Below are positions 49,145 through 62,496 of a stretch of 64,000 nucleotides of DNA, piece after piece. The translations under genes and the position numbers were made by a program. The DNA comes from Dryomyza anilis (lineage: Eukaryota; Arthropoda; Insecta; Diptera; Dryomyzidae). Location: assembly GCA_951804985.1 (NCBI GenBank), contig OX638136.1, forward strand, positions 3,289,852 through 3,353,851, read 5' to 3'. The notes below the pieces were generated by a model. It saw nothing but the letters and a program-made list of their open reading frames with translations. It searched no databases and was not told the DNA's origin. Position 1 is the stretch's first letter, and every line of letters begins with the position of its first letter.

Positions 49145-51038
49145 ATGTAAAATGGGAATTGGAATGATGTTGTTTTAATAAAAGAAATGAAAAAATTACA
49201 GTACTAAATACGATTTTCCTCTTTCGAACTTATGTAAATGTATACTGGAATACGAATTCTGCATATTTGGCATATAAATTATATAACTTCAAAACTGATC
49301 TGTAGATTTCGTTATTTTTATTACTAAATAAAAAAAAATATCAAGATATAGTTATGCATTATAAAGTGTGTTCTATTGATTCACAAAACATTTGTAGAAA
49401 TATTTAAACTTCGAGAATTTTTGGAATCGGGAACCGATATAGTTAAGATTTTTTATTATTTTTGACCCCATTAATAGTGATCTAGTGATCTGAATTAAGT
49501 TAGTGTAATTGAAGGATATCGTTTGCAGTTATTGACATAATTTAACAAAAAAAAAGGCACAAAAGTATAAAATTATAAAAAAATGGTAATTTTTGGCATG
49601 TAATTTCACCTAATCCTGGAACGATATATTGTACCATATTGAATATGATTAGAAAAAAGTTACGAACTAAGGATATCGCTTGCATTATTTGGAATAAATT
49701 TACAAACAAATTAGAATAAAACTGGTAATTTTGCCATGTAAATTCTTCTAATCCGGGAACGATATCGGGATCATATATTTTTAACACATTGATATACATT
49801 AAACTTTGGATTTTTAGTCATATAAGTATAAAATATGTGAAAAAGGTTTCATTCTTTAACGGATACACCAACTATTTATTAATTTCACAATTTGAGGTTT
49901 TTTTGGGCGATTATAAGATTTTTTTGAAAAAAAAAAAAATGTAAATTGACAAGATATATTAAATATGATCCGAAAAAAAGACAAAAATAATATTTTTTTA
50001 ATTATCTTTATTGGTTCCAATGTTATTAAAAGTTTATTTCCGAAAATATATAAAATTATGATCGATGTGCACGCCATATACCATATTAGCCGAAAATTTA
50101 AACGATAATGATTACTTGGTCATTTAAAGAAATCAATATTTGGATGTTTTATTACATTATATATTAATATTAAAAAATAAGTGAAATTGAACAAAAGGCA
50201 CGTCCACCTTCCATGTTTACATTTAGCATTACTTAGGCATTTGATAAGAATAACAATTAAAATAAATATATGATTTTAATATAAATATTAATAAATAAGA
50301 AAAATGTAAGATATTGAACAATAGATACGCCCACCACATGTTTGTTCATTTTTGTAATATTTTATATTAAACTCGTTAATTCAATGAACATTGACTTCTT
50401 GAACGAATGTAGTAAATTTGACTAAGTATTTTACGCATTACAGTATTTGAACATTTACTAAGTAAGTATTACAAAATAAATTTGAATATTTAAATTAATT
50501 TTACAAACAAAATTTTAAAAATGATTTGTTGTTTCTTTTCCAGCTTCTTGCAGAGTTCGTAGAATATTTGAAATACATTCATTCTTGAATTTTTAAAATT
50601 GTTTATAATTATCTGAATTTAATTCTCGCGAATTTATGAAATGATAAATTCATGTATATAAATGTTCTTGATTACACAGAAATAAAAAACTGTGTACATA
50701 TAACCAAAATGTTAATCAATCCAATTAATTTTTAATTGAAACTCAGCCGATATAACTTTTAATTGTATTTTGTATTGAATTCAATATTCGTAATAATGAG
50801 ACATTGTTAATTTAAGAAAAATTTTCAACTTTTATTGTTATAATGAAATTAAAGTTGTTATATATATTAAATGTTTTATTGAGAATTAATTTATCATTAA
50901 TTAATAAATTAATTACAAACAACAACTAAAAATTTATTTTGATCGACACGAATAGAAATTTAGTAAATATTTAGTAAATCCAATTAAAATTTTTTTTTAC
51001 ATCAAAATCATTTTTAATTGAATTAAATATATTAAAGC

Positions 51039-51233
51039 CTAAATCTCCTTCGTCGATATCGGTTCACGAATTGCAATTATAAATCGTTTTACATTTAATT
51101 CATTATTAATTATATTAAATATATTCAGACCATTTTTATTTTCATACTTTTTTATATTCATTCCATCGAATTTGCAGAATCCGATAATGGTTAGATTGCT
51201 TTCAATATTCTGTGTATTACTACTAAATACCAA
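51039..51233 (-). other. Conserved 64-codon minus-strand frame (U7)
   Basis: The product is identical to that at 44864-45058. Confidence 0.2.
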
Positions 51234-52124
51234 TGGAACCTTTCTTTATTAATTATAGACATCTGAAATAAAAAAAATCAAACCATTTTTATTACAGAAT
51301 AAATAAAAATAAAAACTTATATTTAATTTGTATTAAAAAAAATACATCGAAAAAAACAATAATACAATAAAAAAATAATAGGAACATATTTTTTTAGATT
51401 CAGATTTATTACATAATCAATACAAACAAAATGTTTAAAAAAAAACAATTCACTTTCAAAAACTAAAAGCAAAAACAAAATAAATTATATTATAATTAAA
51501 ATCGAAAAATTATTAAATAAATATTTTTATCGATATTTACCGATGAAGTAACACAGGAACACGAAGAATTTCCTGCCAAATATCAACATTTTTTGAAATC
51601 ATCCTATATGCTTTATTATATTGATATAGTTATAAGATATTTCTTTTTTCTTTAGAAGATAATTTGGTGGCAATTGTAAAGAGGTCAGTTTGGTACATAA
51701 TAGCGAATTACACTTTAAAACTGTATTTCTTTAAAATCTAAGTTTTGAGATTTTACAGAATAGTTTTTAAAATCTTATTTATCATTTGTAACAGTTTTAG
51801 TTTGACGATTTGATAATTCATACTTAGTACTAATTCCCTTAAATTGAAAACTTGACTGTTTTCTCGGTTGGACTTGGTCTTTCATTCCTTCCTTCGACGT
51901 TTTACGATATTTTTTTTACAAAATTATCGTAGAATATTTTTTTCTATTCCGGTTTAGACTCCAAAAATGTGAATGTGTATTGATATATGATTGGTACATG
52001 AGTAGAAGCAATACTTAGCATAAGTTTCCATTCATATTTTTGTTTTTTGTATATTTTGTTTCAATAATCCGTGGTAACGGTTTTACGCCGTTTCACTGCA
52101 TGCTTTTATTGTTTTAAATAAATT

Positions 52125-52515
52125 GTTACCACTATTAAATGCCTTTGTACGCGAAATTCACTTTTTTTTTTGCATAAAACACAATTCTCCGGATTTTTCG
52201 AACTAAGATATGTTTAAAATTGTAATACACCTGAATTTGCAATTATTTAAGTTATAAAAATTGCATTCACATTTCAATTTTTAATTTTTGCACTGCATTT
52301 GGACAAAAAAACGTAATTTGTATGACAGAAAATTGAATATAATTTTGTTTGTAAACAAAAACATTTGTCATAAATGTCGTGCTGCCATATTTTTAAAAAT
52401 ATATTTGTACGCATTTAAGTGGAGACTGTGAAACGCAAAAAAACTTAAGTAGACAAAAAATCTTAAATGTTCCTCAACTCAAATTTTATTTAAGTGCGCA
52501 CTGTGAAACCGGGCC
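52125..52515. mobile_element. Left-truncated MITE (U7)
   Basis: The deletion join is the same as in U6; only the right end is intact. Confidence 0.82.
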
Positions 52516-52890
52516 TCAGTGTTACAAATATTAGATATTGTTAATATTAAGAAAATACATTGTGGAATTTTAGTAGAATGTTTTCCTTATTTTTAACGAC
52601 GTTTTGTTCTTTAATTTCAGAAGATTATTTCTCGCGGTTTGCAGACAAATTTATTATATGTTTAATATATTTATATAATTTTTGTACATTTTTTTGTTAG
52701 TTATAATTTATTAATTCAATTTTTAAAAATATTACAGAACATGCGCTCGAATTTCGAAGGCATCTGCAGGTGCCATGTGCTGATTCGAAATTAATTTAAT
52801 GAAATTCCATTCACGCTTCACGTAATTATTAACATCTTTTACATTCAAAAATTAATTAAATCCATAAAATTTTAACCATTTCAAATATAG

Positions 52891-53161
52891 TTTTAAACCT
52901 TTGAAAGATCTACGCAAAGAATTCTCCAAAATTCTGCTCTACGAATATGAGGATCCACGATTTAAGATAGGCATCGGACCGCTGTACGGTGGGTGATATA
53001 AATCCTTCGAGGAGACGGAATCATTTCAGGAGAATCATCGATAGCAACGGCCGAAAGTTCGAACAATCGTCAATCATGCTCACAGACGACAACTAGCCAA
53101 GGATTTATTTAAATTGTTTTTGCTGGGCATTGGAATGCATGTGGAGTTGGCAGAATCAGCG
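52891..53161 (+). pseudogene. Exon-like block A, U7 (second stop)
   Basis: It is the same variant as U6: splice borders intact, TGA and TAG in frame. Confidence 0.45.
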
Positions 53162-54248
53162 GTGAGTTTTTTTTTTTAAACCTATTATTACTGAAAAATT
53201 TGCTATTAATTTTTAAAAAATATATACAAAAAAAATTAAAATGATTCATTAAAACAAGTTACAGCATTTATGAATTTATTAAATATTTAATTTATTTATT
53301 CATAAAATATGAAACAACGATTTAAAGCTTTTATAAAGTTATGTAATTTTATTCATAATATATAGAAAATACACAAAAAGTTTGGTATTCTGAATTTTGG
53401 TAAACGGCAGCAGTGAAATAACACGTATGGAACATTATTCATTTTTTATATTGAAGGCAATTTTTTAACTTAAATCGACTATTTTCAATAAAATTATTAT
53501 TACTCAAAGTCTAAAAAGTTACCACTAGATTTCCTTTTTTTTTATTAAACTAAAACACGTAAAATGTAGATTTTTTTAATATAAGTAATTCTAACTGTCG
53601 AAATTTTCTAATATTATTTTAATGAGTTTGTAATAACATTTTTGTATTATTGCACATACAATTATCTTTAAAATCGTATTATTAGTACATATTAAAATTC
53701 TGTACTCCTAGTCTAAAACACGTTCAATCCAAAAGTTGATGCACATCCCAATTTATTCAAGAAAATGTTTCGGATATCCCTTCCGAGTATTTTAAGATAA
53801 AAATAAATAAAAAGTCGTTGGTAGATTTTATAAAATATCCTGGTTTAATAATTTGTTTGATTTTTTGATTTATTTTTAATTATAAATTGAATGTATTTTT
53901 TTTTTTTTTTTGCTTAAACTATTAAGTTTTTCCATCATTATTGGTTCATAACAAAAGCGTTTAAATTGTTTTTTCAAAAATAGTCTTTAATTATTTAATT
54001 ATCTTTAAAATGATATATCAGACTTATCTTTTCGGATATTTCGGAAAATTGCGATTTATATTTTCATCTTCTTAACAAAAAAATTTAAAGATTGTCATAA
54101 CTCAAAAAAGCGATTTTGAAGACAATTAACTCTCATCTTGCATATGAAATGTATGGGACCTTTGAAATGAAGAAAATGATATAACTGACAATTCTGCATT
54201 ATGCATCATTAACTCAAAAATAACAATTTGTATTTTTTTTTATTTCAG

Positions 54249-54347
54249 TGGCTTTCTGCAGACCTATAACTTCCTGCGCAATACAAAGAAATTGGCTGCA
54301 ATACAATGAAATTCATTTGTACAAAATTCTCGGGAATTCTTCAACAG
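54249..54347 (+). pseudogene. Exon-like block B, U7 (donor lost)
   Basis: The acceptor is intact and the donor is mutated to GAAAT. No upstream mini-me insertion is present. Confidence 0.45.
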
Positions 54348-54599
54348 GAAATATTCATATATCATCGTTGTAGAAGTAAAACTAACCAAATACATTTTTC
54401 CTAGTTTATGAATTTAGTTATGCCTTTTGAAATATTAACATGCTTACCATCTATCACATGTTTTTTCTTCATCGAACAGAAATTGTCAGATATATTACAC
54501 GTATATGGTTAAAAAATTATTTAAAATTATTATCTATGAATTAAAATGAATTGAAACCTTTACTTATATATTGGCACATTGATCTTTTCTTTTTTTTAG

Positions 54600-55321
54600 A
54601 CTTCCGCAACTTATTAAGCGAATTGTTGTCATCATATTTGTCTGCAACATAGTTTGGTCACTTCACAATGGCAGCAGATACAATTTTCAGTTCCAATTCG
54701 AAGTATTTTACCAAACTGTGGATTATGTCTACATGAATCCAATAGTACGCTGTATGCCTTATATATACTTATATTTTGGGTAGCCTGACCCCTGAATTAT
54801 TGTCTATGGGTTCGATGAAGTCAAATGTCCTGTGGTATGAGGCACTTATTTGCATTACCGCTAGTGGTTATACGATGTATTGGCATGAATTGGACCCTAT
54901 AAAGTCCATATGCCTGAATATATTCGGACGACTCTTCCTGTCACTTGCCATTTGTTGGATGATTGTGGCCAGTTCGATGGGGCACAGCTGTTGTTGGTCA
55001 CGTTTATTGAAGGCAAATCCTTTTCGACATATCAACCGCTCGACGTACGCCATATATCTGCTGAATCCATTAATTATAACAATATTTGTCGGTCTCATCG
55101 AATCAAGTCAGCAAGTGAATGGATTTTCGCTGTTGCGTTTATTGTAAACATTTCAATATCAATCTTTTTAAACAAATATTCTTCTTTTACAGGTACTGTA
55201 CTTCTGTGCCTTTGAAATTATAACTTATCTGTTGGCAATATTTATGTCAATGATCTTTGAATTTCCTTTCTGCAATTTGTCAAATTTTATAAGTAATTAT
55301 GGTAAAAATAAAATGGTTTAA
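54600..55321 (+). pseudogene. NRF-6-like exons C and D, U7 (2-nt frameshift)
   Basis: A TA dinucleotide is lost from the TATATATA run near 54759-54768. This shifts the frame and gives TAG at 54781-54783. The acyltransferase frame resumes downstream to the donor at 55115. A Met-to-Ile change lies near 55099. Exon D (55193-55321) is intact. Confidence 0.72.
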
Positions 55322-57215
55322 ATGTAAAATGGGAATTGGAATGATGTTGTTTTAATAAAAGAAATGAAAAAATTACAGTACTAAATACGATTTTCCTCTT
55401 TCGAACTTATGTAAATGTATACTGGAATACGAATTCTGCATATTTGGCATATAAATTATATAACTTCAAAACTGATCTGTAGATTTCGTTATTTTTATTA
55501 CTAAATAAAAAAAAATATCAAGATATAGTTATGCATTATAAAGTGTGTTCTATTGATTCACAAAACATTTGTAGAAATATTTAAACTTCGAGAATTTTTG
55601 GAATCGGGAACCGATATAGTTAAGATTTTTTATTATTTTTGACCCCATTAATAGTGATCTAGTGATCTGAATTAAGTTAGTGTAATTGAAGGATATCGTT
55701 TGCAGTTATTGACATAATTTAACAAAAAAAAGGCACAAAAGTATAAAATTATAAAAAAAAGGTAATTTTTGGCATGTAATTTCACCTAATCCTGGAACGA
55801 TATATTGTACCATATTGAATATGATTAGAAAAAAGTTACGAACTAAGGATATCGCTTGCATTATTTGGAATAAATTTACAAACAAATTAGAATAAAACTG
55901 GTAATTTTGCCATGTAAATTCTTCTAATCCGGGAACGATATCGGGATCATATATTTTTAACACATTGATATACATTAAACTTTGGATTTTTAGTCATATA
56001 AGTATAAAATATGTGAAAAAGGTTTCATTCTTTAACGGATACACCAACTATTTATCAATTTCACAATTTGAGGTTTTTTTCGGCGATTATAAGATTTTTT
56101 TGAAAAAAAAAAAAAATGTAAATTGACAAGATATATTAAATATGATCCGAAAAAAAGACAAAAATAATATTTTTTTAATTATCTTTATTGGTTCCAATGT
56201 TATTAAAAGTTTATTTCCGAAAATATATAAAATTATGATCGATGTGCACGCCATATACCATATTAGCCGAAAATTTAAACGATAATGATTACTTGGTCAT
56301 TTAAAGAAATCAATATTTGGATGTTTTATTACATTATATATTAATATTAAAAAATAAGTGAAATTGAACAAAAGGCACGTCCACCTTCCATGTTTACATT
56401 TAGCATTACTTAGGCATTTGATAAGAATAACAATTAAAATAAATATATGATTTTAATATAAATATTAATAAATAAGAAAAATGTAAGATATTGAACAATA
56501 GATACGCCCACCACATGTTTGTTCATTTTTGTAATATTTTATATATAACTCGTTAATTCAATGAACATTGACTTCTTGAACGAATGTAGTAAATTTGACT
56601 AAGTATTTTACGCATTACAGTATTTGAACATTTACTAAGTAAGTATTACAAAATAAATTTGAATATTTAAATTAATTTTACAAACAAAATTTTAAAAATG
56701 ATTTGTTGTTTCTTTTCCAGCTTCTTGCAGAGTTCGTAGAATATTTGAAATACATTCATTCTTGAATTTTTAAAATTGTTTATAATTATCTGAATTTAAT
56801 TCTCGCGAATTTATGAAATGATAAATTCATGTATATAAATGTTCTTGATTACACAGAAATAAAAAACTGTGTACATATAACCAAAATGTTAATCAATCCA
56901 ATTAATTTTTAATTGAAACTCAGCCGATATAACTTTTAATTGTATTTTGTATTGAATTCAATATTCGTAATAATGAGACATTGTTAATTTAAGAAAAATT
57001 TTCAACTTTTATTGTTATAATGAAATTAAAGTTGTTATATATATTAAATGTTTTATTGAGAATTAATTTATCATTAATTAATAAATTAATTACAAACAAC
57101 AACTAAAAATTTATTTTGATCGACACGAATAGAAATTTAGTAAATATTTAGTAAATCCAATTAAAATTTTTTTTTACATCAAAATCATTTTTAATTGAAT
57201 TAAATATATTAAAGC

Positions 57216-57410
57216 CTAAATCTCCTTCGTCGATATCGGTTCACGAATTGCAATTATAAATCGTTTTACATTTAATTCATTATTAATTATATTAAATATA
57301 TTCAGACCATTTTTATTTTCATACTTTTTTATATTCATTCCATCGAATTTGCAGAATCCGATAATGGTTAGATCGCTTTCAATATTCTGTGTATTACTAC
57401 TAAATACCAA
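57216..57410 (-). other. Conserved 64-codon minus-strand frame (U8)
   Basis: This is the fourth copy of the small frame, with one or two residue differences. No family is recognised. Confidence 0.2.
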
Positions 57411-58301
57411 TGGAACCTTTCTTTATTAATTATAGACATCTGAAATAAAAAAAATCAAACCATTTTTATTACAGAATAAATAAAAATAAAAACTTATATT
57501 TAATTTGTATTAAAAAAAAATACATCGAAAAAAACAATAATACAATAAAAAAATAATAGGAACATATTTTTTTAGATTCAGATTTATTACATAATCAATA
57601 CAAACAAAATGTTTAAAAAAAACAATTCACTTTCAAAAACTAAAAGCAAAAACAAAATAAATTATATTATAATTAAAATCGAAAAATTATTAAATAAATA
57701 TTTTTATCGATATTTACCGATGAAGTAACACAGGAACACGAAGAATTTCCTGCCAAATATAAACATTTTTTGAAATCATCCTATATGCTTTATTATATTG
57801 ATATAGTTATAAGATATTTCTTTTTTCTTTAGAAGATAATTTGGTGGCAATTGTAAAGAGGTCAGTTTGGTACATAATAGCGAATTACACTTTAAAACTG
57901 TATTTCTTTAAAATCTAAGTTTTGAGATTTTACAGAATAGTTTTTAAAATCTTATTTATCATTTGTAACAGTTTTAGTTTGACGATTTGATAATTCATAC
58001 TTAGTACTAATTCCCTTAAATTGAAAACTTGACTGTTTTCTCGGTTGGACTTGGTCTTTCATTCCTTCCTTCGACGTTTTACGATATTTTTTTTACAAAA
58101 TTATCGTAGAATATTTTTTTCTATTCCGGTTTAGACTCCAAAAATGTGAATGTGTATTGATATATGATTGGTACATGAGTAGAAGCAATACTTAGCATAA
58201 GTTTCCATTCATATTTTTGTTTTTTGTATATTTTGTTTCAATAATCCGTGGTAACGGTTTTACGCCGTTTCACTGCATGCTTTTATTGTTTTAAATAAAT
58301 T

Positions 58302-58692
58302 GTTACCACTATTAAATGCCTTTGTACGCGAAATTCACTTTTTTTTTTGCATAAAACACAATTCTCCGGATTTTTCGAACTAAGATATGTTTAAAATTGT
58401 AATACACCTGAATTTGCAATTATTTAAGTTATAAAAATTGCATTCACATTTCAATTTTTAATTTTTGCACTGCATTTGGACAAAAAAACGTAATTTGTAT
58501 GACAGAAAATTGAATATAATTTTGTTTGTAAACAAAAACATTTGTCATAAATGTCGTGCTGCCATATTTTTAAAAATATATTTTTACGCATTTAAGTGGA
58601 GACTGTGAAACGCAAAAAAACTTAAGTAGACAAAAAATCTTAAATGTTCCTCAACTCAAATTTTATTTAAGTGCGCACTGTGAAACCGGGCC
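58302..58692. mobile_element. Left-truncated MITE (U8)
   Basis: It has the same deletion join as U6 and U7. Confidence 0.82.
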
Positions 58693-59067
58693 TCAGTGTT
58701 ACAAATATTAGATATTGTTAATATTAAGAAAATACATTGTGGAATTTTAGTAGAATGTTTTCCTTATTTTTAACGACGTTTTGTTCTTTAATTTCAGAAG
58801 ATTATTTCTCGCGGTTTGCAGACAAATTTATTATATGTTTAAAATATTTATATAATTTTTGTACATTTTTTTGTTAGTTATAATTTATTAATTCATTTTT
58901 TAAAAATATTACAGAACATGCGCTCGAATTTCGAAGGCATCTGCAGGTGCCATGTGCTGATTCGAAATTAATTTAATGAAATTCCATTCACGCTTCACGT
59001 AATTATTAACATCTTTTACATTCAAAAATTAATTAAATCCATAAAATTTTAACCATTTCAAATATAG

Positions 59068-59338
59068 TTTTAAACCTTTGAAAGATCTACGCAAAGAATT
59101 CTCCAAAATTCTGCTCTACGAATATGAGGATCCACGATTTAAGATAGGCATCGGACCGCTGTACGGTGGGTGATATAAATCCTTCGAGGAGACGGAATCA
59201 TTTCAGGAGAATCATCGATAGCAACGGCCGAAAGTTCGAACAATCGTCAATCATGCTCACAGACGACAACTAGCCAAGGATTTATTTAAATTGTTTTTGC
59301 TGGGCATTGGAATGCATGTGGAGTTGGCAGAATCAGCG
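59068..59338 (+). pseudogene. Exon-like block A, U8 (second stop)
   Basis: It has splice borders intact, the shared TGA plus the group-specific TAG. Confidence 0.45.
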
Positions 59339-60426
59339 GTGAGTTTTTTTTTTTTAAACCTATTATTACTGAAAAATTTGCTATTAATTTTTAAAAAATA
59401 TATACAAAAAAAAATTAAAATGATTCATTAAAACAAATTACAGCATTTATGAATTTATTAAATATTTAATTTATTTATTCATAAAATATGAAACAACGAT
59501 TTAAAGCTTTTATAAAGTTATGTAATTTTATTCATAATATATAGAAAATACACAAAAAGTTTGGTATTCTGAATTTTGGTAAACGGCAGCAGTGAAATAA
59601 CACGTATGGAACATTATTCATTTTTTATATTGAAGGCAATTTTTTAACTTAAATCGACTATTTTCAATAAAATTATTATTACTCAAAGTCTAAAAAGTTA
59701 CCACTAGATTTCCTTTTTTTTTATTAAACTAAAACACGTAAAATGTAGATTTTTTTAATATAAGTAATTCTAACTGTCGAAATTTTCTAATATTATTTTA
59801 ATGAGTTTGTAATAACATTTTTGTATTATTGCACATACAATTATCTTTAAAATCGTATTATTAGTACATATTAAAATTCTGTACTCCTAGTCTAAAACAC
59901 GTTCAATCCAAAAGTTGATGCACATCACAATTTATTCAAGAAAATGTTTCGGATATCCCTTCCGAGTATTTTAAGATAAAAATAAATAAAAAGTCGTTGG
60001 TAGATTTTATAAAATATCCTGGTTTAATAATTTGTTTGATTTTTTGATTTATTTTTAATTATAAATTGAATGTATTTTTTTTTTTTTTTGCTTAAACTAT
60101 TAAGTTTTTCCATCATTATTGGTTCATAACAAAAGCGTTTAAATTGTTTTTTCAAAAATAGTCTTTAATTATTTAATTATCTTTAAAATGATATATCAGA
60201 CTTATCTTTTCGGATATTTCGGAAAATTGCGATTTATATTTTCATCTTCTTAACAAAAAAATTTAAAGATTGTCATAACTCAAAAAAGCGATTTTGAAGA
60301 CAATTAACTCTCATCTTGCATATGAAATGTATGGGACCTTTGAAATGAAGAAAATGATATAACTGACAATTCTGCATTATGCATCATTAACTCAAAAATA
60401 ACAATTTGTATTTTTTTTTATTTCAG

Positions 60427-60525
60427 TGGCTTTCTGCAGACCTATAACTTCCTGCGCAATACAAAGAAATTGGCTGCAATACAATGAAATTCATTTGTAC
60501 AAAATTCTCGGGAATTCTTCAACAG
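60427..60525 (+). pseudogene. Exon-like block B, U8 (donor intact)
   Basis: Unlike its sister units U6 and U7, the donor is GTAAT. The TGA in the C-compatible frame persists. Confidence 0.45.
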
Positions 60526-60777
60526 GTAATATTCATATATCATCGTTGTAGAAGTAAAACTAACCAAATACATTTTTCCTAGTTTATGAATTTAGTTATG
60601 CCTTTTGAAATATTAACATGCTTACCATCTATCACATGTTTTTTCTTCATCGAACAGAAATTGTCAGATATATTACACGTATATGGTTAAAAAATTATTT
60701 AAAATTATTATCTATGAATTAAAATGAATTGAAACCTTTACTTATATATTGGCACATTGATCTTTTCTTTTTTTTAG

Positions 60778-61501
60778 ACTTCCGCAACTTATTAAGCGAA
60801 TTGTTGTCATCATATTTGTCTGCAACATAGTTTGGTCACTTCACAATGGCAGCAGATACAATTTTCAGTTCCAATTCGAAGTATTTTACCAAACTGTGGA
60901 TTATGTCTACATGAATCCAATAGTACGCTGTATGCCTTATATATATACTTATATTTTGGGTAGCCTGACCCCTGAATTATTGTCTATGGGTTCGATGAAG
61001 TCAAATGTCCTGTGGTATGAGGCACTTATTTGCATTACCGCTAGTGGTTATACGATGTATTGGCATGAATTGGACCCTATAAAGTCCATATGCCTGAATA
61101 TATTCGGACGACTCTTCCTGTCACTTGCCATTTGTTGGATGATTGTGGCCAGTTCGATGGGGCACAGCTGTTGTTGGTCACGTTTATTGAAGGCAAATCC
61201 TTTTCGACATATCAACCGCTCGACGTACGCCATATATCTGCTGAATCCATTAATTATAACAATATTTGTCGGTCTCATGGAATCAAGTCAGCAAGTGAAT
61301 GGATTTTCGCTGTTGCGTTTATTGTAAACATTTCAATATCAATCTTTTTAAACAAATATTCTTCTTTTACAGGTACTGTACTTCTGTGCCTTTGAAATTA
61401 TAACTTATCTGTTGGCAATATTTATGTCAATGATCTTTGAATTTCCTTTCTGCAATTTGTCAAATTTTATAAGTAATTATGGTAAAAATAAAATGGTTTA
61501 A
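60778..61501 (+). CDS. NRF-6-like Acyltransferase_3 C-terminal exons C and D, U8
   Basis: This is the only other copy, besides U1, with exon C open for all 172 codons (60778-61294). It is followed by the phase-0 donor CAA|GTGAAT, a 78-nt intron and exon D (61373-61501, stop TAA), with AATAAA at 61534-61539. The same hydrophobic segments and NRF-family stretches as the U1 copy are present. Its block A has two stops, so a complete protein cannot be made from this unit as seen. A shorter product from an internal Met is possible but speculative. Confidence 0.68.
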
Positions 61502-62496
61502 ATGTAAAATGGGAATTGGAATGATGTTGTTTTAATAAAAGAAATGAAAAAATTACAGTACTAAATACGATTTTCCTCTTTCGAACTTATGTAAATATAT
61601 ACTTGAATTCGAATTCTGCATATTTGGCATATAAATTATATAACTTCAAAACTGATCTGTAGATTTCGTTATTTTTATTACTAAATAAAAAAAAAATATC
61701 AAGTTATAGTTATGCATTATAAAATGTGTTCTATTGATTCACAAAACATTTGTAGAAATATTTAAACTTCGACAATTTTTGGAATCGGGAACCGATATAG
61801 TTATGATTTTTTATTATTTTTGACCACATTAATAGTGATCTGAATTAAGTTAGTGTAATTGAAGGATATCGTTTGCAGTTATTGACATAATTTAACAAAA
61901 AAAAGGCACAAAAGTATAAAATTATAAAAAAATGGTAATTTTTGGCATGTAATTTCACCTAATCCTGGAACGATATATTGTACCATATTGAATATGATTA
62001 GAAAAAAGGTACGAACTAAGGATATCGCTTGCATTATTTGGAATAAATTTACAAACAAATTAGAATAAAACTGGTAATTTTTGCCATGTAAATTCTTCTA
62101 ATCCGGGAACGATATCGGGATCATATATTTTTAACACATTGATATAGATTAAACTTTGGATTTTTAGTCATATAAGTATAAAATATGTGAAAAAGGTTTC
62201 ATTCTTTAACGGATACACCAACTATTCATCAATTTCACAATTTTAGGTATTTTTCGGCGATTATAAGATTTTTTTGAAAAAAAAAAATGTAAATTGACAA
62301 GATATATAAATATGATCCGAAAAAAAGACAAAAATAATATTTTTTTAATTATCTTTATTGGTTCCATTGTTATTAAATGTTTATTTCCGAAAATATATAA
62401 AATTATGATCGATGTGCACCCATCTCCCATATTAGCCGAAAATTTACACGATAATGGTCATTTAAAGAAATCAATGTTTGCATGTTTTATTACATT

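Larger units (their letters stand above)
44017..50158 (+). repeat. Tandem array unit U6 (short subfamily)
   Basis: U6 is the first of three 6.1-6.2 kb units that share a deletion removing the left part of the MITE (join near 45950), a roughly 20-bp deletion near 47943, and absence of both the block at the 12-bp palindrome and the mini-me-like element (near 48047-48063). U6 also lacks about 35 bp near 44048. Spacer at 44017-45950, 46340-46714, 46986-48069 and 49190-50158 shows no gene. Confidence 0.92.
50159..56335 (+). repeat. Tandem array unit U7 (short subfamily)
   Basis: U7 has the same three rearrangements as U6 and U8. It retains the spacer segment that U6 lost near 44048. Block C has a 2-nt deletion inside a TA run. 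Spacer at 50159-52124, 52516-52890, 53162-54248 and 55370-56335 holds no supportable gene. Confidence 0.92.
56336..62496 (+). repeat. Tandem array unit U8 (short subfamily, U1-like 3' end)
   Basis: The 5' two thirds match U6 and U7, including the truncated MITE. From the 3' part of the unit onward (about 61,590 on) the sequence instead matches the end of U1, suggesting a crossover within this unit. Blocks C and D are open. Spacer at 56336-58301, 58693-59067, 59339-60426 and 61550-62496 shows no gene. Confidence 0.92.
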
